A DNA stretch of 14,302 nucleotides from DASYHS01 sp035998295 (GCF_035998295.1 NZ_DASYHS010000196.1:1-14302); one strand, 5' to 3'; positions 5,960-12,771 are shown, numbered from the stretch's first letter. Notes: generated by a model not told the origin, from the letters alone. A program made the numbers and translations.

Positions 5960-7188
5960 GACGCCTTCGCCTTCACGGGCTGTTTTCGGTCAGCCACGGC
6001 ATTCACCCCCTGGGATTGGAAGAACTGCTTGATGCTCCGGCACGCCTGCCGGATGCGGTGGACGTTCTCGACCAGCGCGAGGCGGACATGGCCGTCGCCG
6101 TACTCGCCGAACCCGATGCCCGGCGCCACCGCGACCTTCGCCTCCTGCAGCAGCATCTTGGAGAACTCCAGGCTGCCCATGGAGGCGAAGCGGGGCGGAA
6201 TCGGCGCCCAGGCGAACATGCTGGCCGGCGGCGACGGCACGTCCCATCCGGCCGCCGCCAGCCCCTCGATCAGCACGTCGCGCCGCTGGCGGTAGGTCCG
6301 CCGCATCTCGTCGACGCAGTCCTGCGGGCCGTTCAGCGCCGCCGTCGCGGCCACCTGGACCGGCGTGAAGGCGCCGTAGTCGAGATAGGACTTTATGCGC
6401 GCCAGCGCGCCGATCAACCGTCGGTTCCCGCAGGCGAAGCCGATGCGCCAGCCGGCCATGCTGTAGGTCTTGCTCATCGAGGTGAACTCGACCGCGATGT
6501 CGCGCGCGCCGGGGATCTGCAGGATCGAGGGCGGCGGCTCGCCGTCGAACCACACCTCGGCATAGGCGAGGTCGGACAGGATGTAGATGCCGTGCTGCAG
6601 GCAGAACTCGACGACCGGGCGGTAGAAGTCCAACCCGACCACCTGCGCCGTCGGGTTGGACGGATAGTTCAGCACCAGGGCCAGGGGCTTGGGCACCGAG
6701 TGGCGCACCGCACGCTCGAGCTGCTCCAGGAAGGTGAAGTCCTGGCCGACCGGCAGGTGCCGGATCGCGGCCCCGGCGAGAATGAAGCCGAAGGGATGGA
6801 TGGGATAGCTGGGGTTCGGCACCAGGATCACGTCGCCCGGGCTGGTGATCGCCTGGGCGAGGTTGGCCAGCCCCTCCTTCGAGCCGATCGTGACGCAGAT
6901 CTCGCTCTCCGGATCGAGCTCGACGCCGAAGCGCCGCCGGTAATACGCCGCCTGCGCCCGGCGCAGGCCGGGGATCCCGCGGGAGTTCGAGTAGCGGTGC
7001 GTCTTCGGGTCGCGCACGGCCTCGACCAGTTTGTCGACGATGTGCTGCGGGGTGGGCAGGTCCGGGTTGCCCATGCCGAAGTCGATGATGTCCTCGCCCG
7101 CGGCCCGCGCCCGCGCCTTCATGGCGTTGACCTCGGCGAAGACGTAGGGAGGGAGCCGCTTGACGCGGTGAAAATCCGTACTGCTCAT
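5956..7188 (-). CDS. alaC: Class I/II PLP aminotransferase, AlaC-like (glutamate-pyruvate type)
   Basis: 410-residue fold-type I aminotransferase. The PLP-binding lysine is Lys240 in SMSKTYSMAGWRIGF, with Asn178 (NYPSNPT), Asp206 and Tyr209 (SDLAYAE) as the expected cofactor contacts. It resembles AlaC (E. coli AlaC has 412 residues), which makes alanine from pyruvate and glutamate. Automated annotation often calls this family LL-diaminopimelate aminotransferase; the operon with hom keeps an aspartate-family role open. I choose ATG 7188 rather than the open frame start at 7254: the extra 22 residues (rich in Arg, Gly, Pro) cover the untranslated leader with its hairpin, and the shorter start gives the family N-terminus (MSSTDFHRVKRLPPYVFAEV). 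The ribosome binding site is weak. The stop overlaps hom by 4 bases. It is the first gene of the hom-glpX-recJ train. Confidence 0.85.
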   Translation of the reverse strand: MSSTDFHRVKRLPPYVFAEVNAMKARARAAGEDIIDFGMGNPDLPTPQHIVDKLVEAVRDPKTHRYSNSRGIPGLRRAQAAYYRRRFGVELDPESEICVTIGSKEGLANLAQAITSPGDVILVPNPSYPIHPFGFILAGAAIRHLPVGQDFTFLEQLERAVRHSVPKPLALVLNYPSNPTAQVVGLDFYRPVVEFCLQHGIYILSDLAYAEVWFDGEPPPSILQIPGARDIAVEFTSMSKTYSMAGWRIGFACGNRRLIGALARIKSYLDYGAFTPVQVAATAALNGPQDCVDEMRRTYRQRRDVLIEGLAAAGWDVPSPPASMFAWAPIPPRFASMGSLEFSKMLLQEAKVAVAPGIGFGEYGDGHVRLALVENVHRIRQACRSIKQFFQSQGVNAVADRKQPVKAKAS

Positions 7189-7220
7189 CGGGAGCCCCGA
7201 ACCTCGTGACCCAGGGAAGC

Positions 7221-7247
7221 GAAAAGATCCCCGCGTGGCCCGCGGGG
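7221..7247 (-). terminator. Terminator-like hairpin upstream of alaC
   Basis: On the minus strand CCCCGCG (7247-7241) pairs with CGCGGGG (7235-7229) around a 5-base loop, and ATCTTTTC follows. This has the form of an intrinsic terminator for the lipoprotein gene transcript, whose stop codon is about 90 bases upstream. If transcription of alaC starts earlier, it could act as an attenuator in its leader; no leader peptide with repeated amino-acid codons is seen. Confidence 0.5.
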
Positions 7248-7250
7248 GGC

Positions 7251-7279
7251 ACAATACTTACCCCGCACCCCTCGGATAA
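7251..7279 (-). promoter_or_regulatory. Weak candidate promoter for the alaC-hom-glpX-recJ train
   Basis: TTATCC (7279-7274) and TATTGT (7256-7251) are 17 bp apart on the minus strand, matching three and four of six consensus bases. A start near 7244 would leave a leader of about 55 bases before ATG 7188 but begin inside the terminator-like stem, which would disable that stem in this transcript. This is the only plausible pair I found in the gap, and it is weak. Confidence 0.25.
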
Positions 7280-7288
7280 TCGAGGGGT
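7267..7288. repeat. 8-bp inverted repeat (ACCCCTCG / CGAGGGGT)
   Basis: Perfect 8-bp arms at 7267-7274 and 7281-7288 flank the loop GATAAT. A short TTT run (7288-7290) follows on the plus strand, none on the minus strand where the nearby genes lie. It may form a hairpin at the 3' end of the lipoprotein mRNA, or be a protein site overlapping the weak alaC -35 box. Confidence 0.45.
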
Positions 7289-7335
7289 TTCGAAGGCCCT
7301 GGCGCCGTCAACGCGACGTCTTCACGGCCGCCCCG

Positions 7336-7722
7336 TCACCGCGCGGGCGGGGCCGCCGGCACCGGCAGGTCGCCGGCGACCGGCGGGACCTCGCCGGAAA
7401 GGGCGGGGATCTCCGGCACGGGCGGCAGCGGCGGCGCGTCGCGGGCCTCCAGCGCGGCGCCCGCGGCGCGCGTCTCCTCGCGCTCGGTCGTGAGGGAATT
7501 GAGCAGCGCCTGGCGCTCCGCCGGCGTGCGCACGCCCTGCGGGCGCGGCGGCACGCTCGCGAGGTTCGGCCATTCCCCGGTTCCGCCGGCCGCGCGGCGT
7601 ATCAGCGTCGGCGGCTCGCCCGGCTCGGGCAGGTCGGCGCCACCGCCCAGCAGGTCGAGCAAGGGAGAGTTCGCGCACGCCCCCAGCAGCAGCAGCGCCG
7701 CGAGCGCCATCGGTTTTGTCAT
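7336..7722 (-). CDS. Small proline-rich lipoprotein of unknown function
   Basis: 128-residue protein with a lipoprotein signal peptide: MTKP, a hydrophobic run to residue 13, then the lipobox LGAC with the lipidated Cys16. After it the protein is proline- and alanine-rich and mostly disordered in appearance. The segment EWPNLASVPPRP (around residues 50-61), followed by a short helical region (ERQALLNSLTTEREETRAAGAALEA), resembles a short conserved motif that I recall from alphaproteobacterial envelope lipoproteins and OmpA-like proteins; no function is known to me. The Arg after the lipid segment region and lack of an Asp at +2 (Ala-Asn follow Gly-Ala-Cys) suggest outer-membrane sorting, which is inference. 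The start ATG follows GGAGG at 5 bases. The gene diverges from phaC and may share a promoter segment with it. Confidence 0.8.
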   Translation of the reverse strand: MTKPMALAALLLLGACANSPLLDLLGGGADLPEPGEPPTLIRRAAGGTGEWPNLASVPPRPQGVRTPAERQALLNSLTTEREETRAAGAALEARDAPPLPPVPEIPALSGEVPPVAGDLPVPAAPPAR

Positions 7723-7798
7723 GTCGTCCTCCGGGCCGGCTGCGTCGAAAGGGCGCGGCGGCGCCGGGCCCGTTCACGGCGCCTGCCACAACGCGGCA

Positions 7799-7827
7799 AT
7801 GAAACTTCGGCCCCGATGTTGTATCAA
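7799..7827. promoter_or_regulatory. Candidate two-way promoter between the lipoprotein gene and phaC
   Basis: On the minus strand TTGATA (7827-7822, five of six) and TTTCAT (7804-7799, four of six) are 17 bp apart and would start the lipoprotein transcript near 7792. The same two hexamers read on the plus strand are ATGAAA (four of six to the -35) and TATCAA (four of six to the -10), again 17 bp apart, which would start phaC near 7834. The minus-strand reading is the stronger of the two. Confidence 0.4.
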
Positions 7828-7897
7828 TTCGGCTGACGCGACAAGCCCGGCCCGGCCGGACGACCGAAGGCGGCGGTCGCGCAGAGGAGATCGTGCC

Positions 7898-9694
7898 ATG
7901 GCCGACGAGAAGGCCCCCGAGGTCAAGTTCCCCGATCCGGTCGAGATGTCGAAGGCCATGACCCGGATCGCCGAGCAGAGCCAGCGCCTCGTCTCCGAGT
8001 TCCTCGCCCGCCAGGCCAAGGAGCCCGGCACGGCGTCGCCGGACCCGCTGAACATCGGCGGCGCCTTCCTCGAGATGACGGCGCGCATGATGGCCGACCC
8101 GGTCAAGCTGATGCAGGCGCAGGTCTCGCTGTGGCAGGACTACCTGACCTTGTGGCAGCGCACGACCCAGCGCTTCCTCGGCCAGGACGCGGCACCGGTG
8201 ATAGCCCCCTCCAAGGAGGACCGCCGGTTCAAGGACAGCGCCTGGGACGAGAACACGCTGTTCGACTTCATCAAGCAGAGCTACCTGCTGAGCGCACGCT
8301 ACCTGCAGACCTCCGTCCGCGAGGTCGAGGGGCTCGACGATAAGACCAAGAACAAGGTCGACTTCTACACCCGCCAGTTCGTCGACGCGATGGCGCCCAG
8401 CAACTTCGTGCTGACCAACCCGGAAGTGCTGCGCATGACGCTGGAGAGCGGCGGCGAGAACCTGGTCAAGGGGCTGGAGCACCTGCTGGACGATCTGGAG
8501 CGCGGCAAGGGCCAGCTCTCGATCAAGATGACGGACTACGAGGCGTTCCAGGTCGGCAAGAACGTCGCCGTCACTCCCGGCAAGGTCGTCTACCAGAACG
8601 ACCTGATGCAGCTGATACAGTACACGCCGACCACCGGGCAGGTGGCGCGGCGGCCGCTGCTGATCATGCCGCCCTGGATCAACAAGTTCTACATCCTGGA
8701 CCTGCGCGAGAAGAACTCCTTCATCAAATGGGCGGTGGACCAGGGCAACACGGTGTTCGTGATCTCCTGGGTCAATCCCGACGAGAACCTCGCGGCCAAG
8801 GACTTCGGCGACTACATGATCGAGGGGCCGCTGGCGGCGCTGGACGCGATCGAGAAGGCGACCGGCGAGCGGGAGATCAACGTCGTCGGCTACTGCATCG
8901 GCGGCACGCTGCTGTCCTGCACGCTGGCCTACATGGCGGCCAAGGGCGACGACCGCGTCGCGAGCGCCACCTTCCTGACCGCGATGACCGACTTCGCGGA
9001 GGCGGGGGAGCTGTCGGTCTTCATCGACGAGGAGCAGCTGAGCGCGCTCGAGGAGCGGATGGAGGACAAGGGCTACCTCGACGCCAACGCGATGGCGACG
9101 ACGTTCAACATGCTGCGCGCGAACGACCTGATCTGGTCCTTCGTCGTCAACAACTACCTGCTGGGCAAGGACCCCTTCCCGTTCGACCTGCTGTACTGGA
9201 ACAGCGACAGCACCCGCATGCCGGCGGCGATGCACAGCTTCTACCTGCGCAACATGTACCAGAAGAACCTGCTGGTGCAGCCCGGCGGCATCACCCTGAA
9301 GGGGGTGCCGATCGACCTGCGCACGATCAAGACGCCGGCTTTCCTGCTGTCGACCAAGGAGGACCACATCGCGCCCTGGAAGTCGACCTACGCGGCGACC
9401 CAGATCTTTTCCGGGCCGGTGAAGTTCGTCCTGTCCGCCTCGGGCCACATCGCCGGCGTCGTCAACCCGCCGGCGGCCGGCAAGTACTGCCATTGGGTCA
9501 ACGCGAAGCTGCCGAAGAGCCCGGAGCAGTGGCTGGAGGGGGCGAAGCAGGCCCCCGGCTCCTGGTGGCCGGAATGGGGCAAGTGGCTGCAGCGCCATGC
9601 CGGCGGCAAGGTTCCGGCCCGCGTCCCCGGCGAGGGCGGCCTGCCCGCGCTCGAGGACGCGCCCGGCAGCTACGTCGCGTCGCGCGTGGTGTGA
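7898..9694 (+). CDS. phaC: Class I poly(3-hydroxyalkanoate) synthase PhaC
   Basis: 598-residue PHA synthase, which polymerises (R)-3-hydroxyacyl-CoA (mainly 3-hydroxybutyryl-CoA in class I) into storage polyester on the surface of carbon granules. The alpha/beta-hydrolase core has the PHA lipase-like box GYCIGG (residues 331-336) with nucleophile Cys333, Asp489 in KEDHIAPW and His517 in SGHIAGVVNPP, the full Cys-Asp-His triad at spacings like Cupriavidus PhaC (319, 480, 508). The N-terminal 200 residues are the helical domain of class I enzymes. The open frame runs far upstream (7490), but ATG 7898 follows AGAGGAGA at about 7 bases and gives the normal N-terminus. No phaA, phaB, phasin or phaR lies next to it in the window, and no phaE or phaR partner is expected for class I. 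Confidence 0.96.
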   Translation: MADEKAPEVKFPDPVEMSKAMTRIAEQSQRLVSEFLARQAKEPGTASPDPLNIGGAFLEMTARMMADPVKLMQAQVSLWQDYLTLWQRTTQRFLGQDAAPVIAPSKEDRRFKDSAWDENTLFDFIKQSYLLSARYLQTSVREVEGLDDKTKNKVDFYTRQFVDAMAPSNFVLTNPEVLRMTLESGGENLVKGLEHLLDDLERGKGQLSIKMTDYEAFQVGKNVAVTPGKVVYQNDLMQLIQYTPTTGQVARRPLLIMPPWINKFYILDLREKNSFIKWAVDQGNTVFVISWVNPDENLAAKDFGDYMIEGPLAALDAIEKATGEREINVVGYCIGGTLLSCTLAYMAAKGDDRVASATFLTAMTDFAEAGELSVFIDEEQLSALEERMEDKGYLDANAMATTFNMLRANDLIWSFVVNNYLLGKDPFPFDLLYWNSDSTRMPAAMHSFYLRNMYQKNLLVQPGGITLKGVPIDLRTIKTPAFLLSTKEDHIAPWKSTYAATQIFSGPVKFVLSASGHIAGVVNPPAAGKYCHWVNAKLPKSPEQWLEGAKQAPGSWWPEWGKWLQRHAGGKVPARVPGEGGLPALEDAPGSYVASRVV

Positions 9695-9699
9695 GGCCG

Positions 9700-10218
9700 T
9701 CAGGCCGTCCGGTAGGAACCGGCGAGCTCGACATAGTGCGCGGCCTGGCGGGCGAAGCCGGCGATCTCGTCCGCGGTCAGGTCGCGCAGCTTGCGCGCCG
9801 GGCTGCCGGCCCACAGCTCGCCGCGGGGCACGCGCTTGCCCGGCGTCACCAGCGCCCCCGCCGCCACCATCGCCCCGCTCTCGACCACGGCGCCGTCCAT
9901 CACGCAGGCCTTCATGCCGATGAAGGCGCCGTCATCGACCGTGCAGGCGTGCAGCAGCGCCATGTGCCCGACCGTCACGCCGTCGCCGACATAGGTCCCC
10001 TGCCCGCGCGAGGCCACGTGGATCACGGTGCCGTCCTGGATGTTGGTGCGCCTGCCGACGCGGATCTCGTTGACGTCGCCGCGGACGACGCAGCCGAACC
10101 AGATGCCGCTGTCCTCGCCGATCACGACGTCGCCGATCACGGTGGCGGTCGGCGCGACGAAAGCCGTCCGGTCGATCTGCGGGGTCTTGCCGCGGTGGAG
10201 CAGGATCAGGGCGGACAT
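9700..10218 (-). CDS. Gamma-class carbonic anhydrase family protein (YrdA/PaaY-like)
   Basis: 172-residue left-handed beta-helix protein of the gamma carbonic anhydrase family, built from hexapeptide repeats (for example AFVAPTATVIGDVVIGED, and later CTVDDGAFIGMKACV). The three zinc-ligand histidines are in place: His67 (IQDGTVIHV), His85 (VTVGH) and His90 (ALLH), and the RGD motif with Arg47 plus Gln61-Asp62 matches the family core. Such proteins are homotrimers; many have weak or no carbonic anhydrase activity and some are acyl-CoA thioesterases (PaaY), so the reaction is uncertain. I choose ATG 10218, preceded by GAGGAGA, over the upstream open frame at 10314. Its stop is 5 bases from the phaC stop (converging genes). 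Confidence 0.92.
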   Translation of the reverse strand: MSALILLHRGKTPQIDRTAFVAPTATVIGDVVIGEDSGIWFGCVVRGDVNEIRVGRRTNIQDGTVIHVASRGQGTYVGDGVTVGHMALLHACTVDDGAFIGMKACVMDGAVVESGAMVAAGALVTPGKRVPRGELWAGSPARKLRDLTADEIAGFARQAAHYVELAGSYRTA

Positions 10219-10285
10219 CGGATCTCCTCGATTGAGAGCAAGGGGCGGAGTGCGTCGGCGCGGCGCCGGCGCGATTCTGGCCGCC

Positions 10286-10314
10286 ATTCTGGAAGACGCG
10301 CGGGTCATCGGCAA
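10286..10314 (-). promoter_or_regulatory. Candidate promoter for the gamma-carbonic-anhydrase gene
   Basis: On the minus strand TTGCCG (10314-10309, four of six) and CAGAAT (10291-10286, four of six) are 17 bp apart. A start near 10279 would give a leader of about 60 bases. This is a sequence-only prediction. Confidence 0.3.
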
Positions 10315-10328
10315 GGCGCGGCAGGATC

Positions 10329-10364
10329 GGCCCCGGCACTGGCCACGGCACTGGCCCCGGCACT
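10329..10364. repeat. Three tandem copies of a 12-bp repeat
   Basis: GGCCCCGGCACT (10329-10340), GGCCACGGCACT (10341-10352) and GGCCCCGGCACT (10353-10364) follow one another without a gap; the middle copy differs at one base. The array ends directly against the GGAGGA ribosome binding site of the oxygenase gene. Copy number could change by slippage, altering promoter or leader spacing upstream of that gene. Confidence 0.9.
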
Positions 10365-10373
10365 GGAGGACGG

Positions 10374-11060
10374 ATGACCACGGATTGGGACTGGATCGGG
10401 GAGGAGCTGGACGCGCATGGATGCGCCATCCTCCCCGGCCTGCTGGCCGAGGCGCAGTGCGAGGCGCTCGCCGCGGAATACGGTCGGGACGAGCGCTTCC
10501 GCAGCCGCGTCGTCATGGCCCGGCACGGCTTCGGCCGGGGCGAGTACAAGTACTTCGCCCACCCGCTGCCCGCCGTCGTGGCGACGCTGCGCACGACGCT
10601 CTACCCGCCGCTGGCAGGGATCGCGAACCGCTGGAACGCGGCGATGGGCCTCGACCAGCGCTTTCCGGACGACCACGCGGCCTTCCTGGAGCGCTGCCAC
10701 GAGGCCGGCCAGACGAAGCCGACGCCACTGCTGCTGGAATACGGGGCCGGCGACTACAACTGCCTGCACCAGGACCTGTACGGCGAGCACGTGTTCCCGC
10801 TCCAGGTCGCGGTCCTGCTGTCCGAACCCGGCCGCGACTTCACCGGCGGCGAGTTCGTGCTGACGGAGCAGCGCCCACGGATGCAGTCGCGGGTCGAGGT
10901 CGTACCACTGCGCCGCGGCGACGGGGTGGTCTTCCCGGTCCATCATCGCCCGGTCCGGGGTACCCGCGGCACCTACCGCGTCGTCCTGCGCCACGGCGTC
11001 AGCCGCCTGCGCGCGGGCCGCCGGCACACGCTGGGCATCATCTTCCACGACGCGCGGTGA
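10374..11060 (+). CDS. 2OG-Fe(II) oxygenase superfamily protein (PF09859-like)
   Basis: 228-residue protein with the double-stranded beta-helix iron site of 2-oxoglutarate-dependent oxygenases: HxD at His132-Asp134 (CLHQDLYG), distal His207 (RHGVS) and Arg217 ten residues later (GRRHTLGIIFHDA), a likely 2-oxoglutarate-binding arginine. The whole pattern (LEYGAGDYNCLHQDLYGE, then FTGGEFVL, then the RHGVS segment) matches a bacterial family of stand-alone oxygenases whose substrate is not known to me. The family name is from memory; the fold assignment is firmer than the Pfam number. The ATG at 10374 follows GGAGGA at 3 bases. Three 12-bp tandem repeats lie immediately upstream. The gene diverges from the gamma-carbonic-anhydrase gene and converges with the next gene at 18 bases. 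Confidence 0.88.
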   Translation: MTTDWDWIGEELDAHGCAILPGLLAEAQCEALAAEYGRDERFRSRVVMARHGFGRGEYKYFAHPLPAVVATLRTTLYPPLAGIANRWNAAMGLDQRFPDDHAAFLERCHEAGQTKPTPLLLEYGAGDYNCLHQDLYGEHVFPLQVAVLLSEPGRDFTGGEFVLTEQRPRMQSRVEVVPLRRGDGVVFPVHHRPVRGTRGTYRVVLRHGVSRLRAGRRHTLGIIFHDAR

Positions 11061-11078
11061 CGGACGGCGGGAGAGGAC

Positions 11079-11660
11079 CTATTTCCGGAGCGCCCTCAGC
11101 CGTTCCAGCGCCTCGCGCGCGGCTTTGAGGCCGGCGTCGGCGTCCGGCGCCGGGGGAAGGTCCTGCCGGCTGGCGAAGGTACCGTGGCGCCAGCCCTCGG
11201 CGATCGCCGCAGCACCCAGGCCGGCGGACCGGCCGTCGAGGGCGAACACGGACGTGTCCTCGGCCCCTACCCGGCCGTCCTTGACGGTACCGACCTCGAT
11301 CACGGGCTGGGTCACCGTCGCAGCACCGCCGTGATCGACCCGCAGCGAGGTGACGCGGATCTCCACCGCATCGGCCCCGTCCAGGCGCCCGCGCAAGGCG
11401 TCCATCATCCGCCCGACGACCGCGTCGCGCTCGGCCGCGTCGCGGTGCAGGACGCCGACGACCTGGCCCAGCCTCTCGCGCAGGCGCGTCTCGGCATCGG
11501 TCCCCGCACCCCCGAGGTCGAGCCGGATCGCCGCACCGGGTGCCGCGGCCTGTCGCGTACCCGGCGCCTGGCCGGAAGCGGGGCGCGCCTCGGCCACGTC
11601 GCCGCGCAGACTGCCGGGCACGCCGAAGGGGAAGAAGCCGACGCCGCCGATCGTGTTCAT
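11079..11660 (-). CDS. Unrecognised 193-aa protein
   Basis: I do not recognise this protein. The start ATG (11660) follows AGGTGAGG at good spacing, and the frame is open for 193 codons. It begins MNTIGGVGFFPFGVPGSLRG, then has a low-complexity Ala/Gly/Pro part (about residues 20-50), a charged helical part (about 55-95, with ETRLRERLGQVVGVLHRDAAER) and a strand-rich part (about 95-145, with EIRVTSLRVDHGG). A short segment GWRHGTFASRQDLPP precedes a C-terminal helix rich in Ala, Arg, Leu and Glu. There is no signal peptide, no clear membrane segment and no cysteine. It lies 58 bases after argC on the same strand and may be co-transcribed with it, which says nothing firm about its job. Confidence 0.65.
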   Translation of the reverse strand: MNTIGGVGFFPFGVPGSLRGDVAEARPASGQAPGTRQAAAPGAAIRLDLGGAGTDAETRLRERLGQVVGVLHRDAAERDAVVGRMMDALRGRLDGADAVEIRVTSLRVDHGGAATVTQPVIEVGTVKDGRVGAEDTSVFALDGRSAGLGAAAIAEGWRHGTFASRQDLPPAPDADAGLKAAREALERLRALRK

Positions 11661-11718
11661 GGCCTCACCTGCCGCATGCCCGATCGTAGCACGGGTGCGC
11701 GCCCGCGGGAAACAACCG

Positions 11719-12771
11719 TCAGGGGAACAGCGGCGCCTGCTCCAGCCCCATCGTCTCGATCAGCCCGTGCATCACGTTCATGTTCTGCACGGCCTGGCCC
11801 GAGGCGCCCTTGACCAGGTTGTCGAGCACGGAGAGCACGATCGCGCGGCCCGGCAGCCGGTCGCGGAACACCGACACATGCACCTCGTTTGAGCCGCGGA
11901 CGTGCCGGGTATGGGGCACGGTGCCCGCCGGCAGGACGCGGATGAACGGCTCGTTGCGGTAGCGCTCGGCCAGGGCCGCGCGCAGGTCGTCGGCCGTGCG
12001 CGCACCGGCGAGCCGGACATAGGTCGTGATGAACTCGCCCCGGTTCATCGGGATCAGGTGCGGGGTGAAGGCCATGGTGACCGGGCGGCCGGCGGCCAGC
12101 GACAGTTCCTGCTCCATCTCCGGCATGTGGCGGTGGCGGCCGACGCCGTAGGCGTGCATGCCCTCGCTTACCTCGGTGAAGAGGTTCTGCTGCTTGGCGT
12201 CGCGCCCGGCGCCGCTGACGCCGGACTTGGCGTCGACGATGATGTCCTCGGCCTCGACCAGCCCGTCCAGGAGCAGCGGCAGCAGCGGCAGCAGGGTCGC
12301 GGTCGGATAGCAGCCGGGATTGGCGACCAGGCGCGCGTCGCGGACGGCGCGCCGGTTCAGCTCGGTCAGGCCGTAGACCGCCTGCGTCTGCAGCTCGACC
12401 GCCCGGTGCTCGTGCCCGTACCACTCCGCATAGAGGGCCGGGTCGGCGAGGCGGAAATCGGCCGACAGGTCGACGACCCTCAGCGCGTGCGGGAGAGCCG
12501 CGATGATCTCCTGCGTGGTGCCGTGGGGCAGCGCGCAGAACACGAAATCGATGCCGGACCAGTCCACCTGATCGATCTTCACGAGGTCCGGCAGCCCGAG
12601 ATGGCCGAGATGCGGGAACACCTCCGTCAGGGGTCGGCCGGCCTGCCGCTCCGCCGTCAGCGCCGCGATGCGGGCGGCGGGATGGCGCGACAGCAGGCGC
12701 ACGAGTTCGGCGCCGGTGTAGCCGCTGGCGCCGAGGATGGCGATCCTGATGGTCTCGACCGAATTGGGCAT
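11719..12771 (-). CDS. argC: N-acetyl-gamma-glutamyl-phosphate reductase
   Basis: 350-residue ArgC, the third step of arginine synthesis: NADPH-dependent reduction of N-acetylglutamyl 5-phosphate to the semialdehyde. The nucleotide-binding motif GASGYTG is at residues 14-20. The catalytic cysteine is Cys154 in VANPGCYPTA and the catalytic histidine is in GRHRHMPE (His213, with His215 close by), at the usual 59-residue spacing from the cysteine. Length and the AKSGVSGAGR segment are those of the type-1 enzymes. The start ATG (12771) has only a modest ribosome binding site (GGAGA-like). It lies downstream of rpsI behind a terminator hairpin, an order seen in many alphaproteobacteria; I see no clear promoter in the 40 bases between hairpin and start, so read-through may supply some transcription. 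Confidence 0.96.
   Translation of the reverse strand: MPNSVETIRIAILGASGYTGAELVRLLSRHPAARIAALTAERQAGRPLTEVFPHLGHLGLPDLVKIDQVDWSGIDFVFCALPHGTTQEIIAALPHALRVVDLSADFRLADPALYAEWYGHEHRAVELQTQAVYGLTELNRRAVRDARLVANPGCYPTATLLPLLPLLLDGLVEAEDIIVDAKSGVSGAGRDAKQQNLFTEVSEGMHAYGVGRHRHMPEMEQELSLAAGRPVTMAFTPHLIPMNRGEFITTYVRLAGARTADDLRAALAERYRNEPFIRVLPAGTVPHTRHVRGSNEVHVSVFRDRLPGRAIVLSVLDNLVKGASGQAVQNMNVMHGLIETMGLEQAPLFP

Noticed and set aside
4544..6295. 583-codon plus-strand frame opposite glpX, hom and alaC
   Set aside because: It crosses three recognised genes antisense and shows composition bias only.
7189..7254. 22-residue N-terminal extension of the aminotransferase
   Set aside because: The extra residues cover a terminator-like hairpin and do not resemble the family N-terminus, which begins at 7188.
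7490..7897. Long N-terminal extension of phaC
   Set aside because: It overlaps the lipoprotein gene and the intergenic promoter region; ATG 7898 has a strong ribosome binding site and gives normal length.
7322..9814. Very long minus-strand open frame (830 codons) opposite phaC and through the lipoprotein gene
   Set aside because: It is antisense to two clear genes in GC-rich DNA, where stop codons are rare in the complementary frame; its translation is Arg/Gly/Leu/Val/His-rich with no domain pattern and no proper start.
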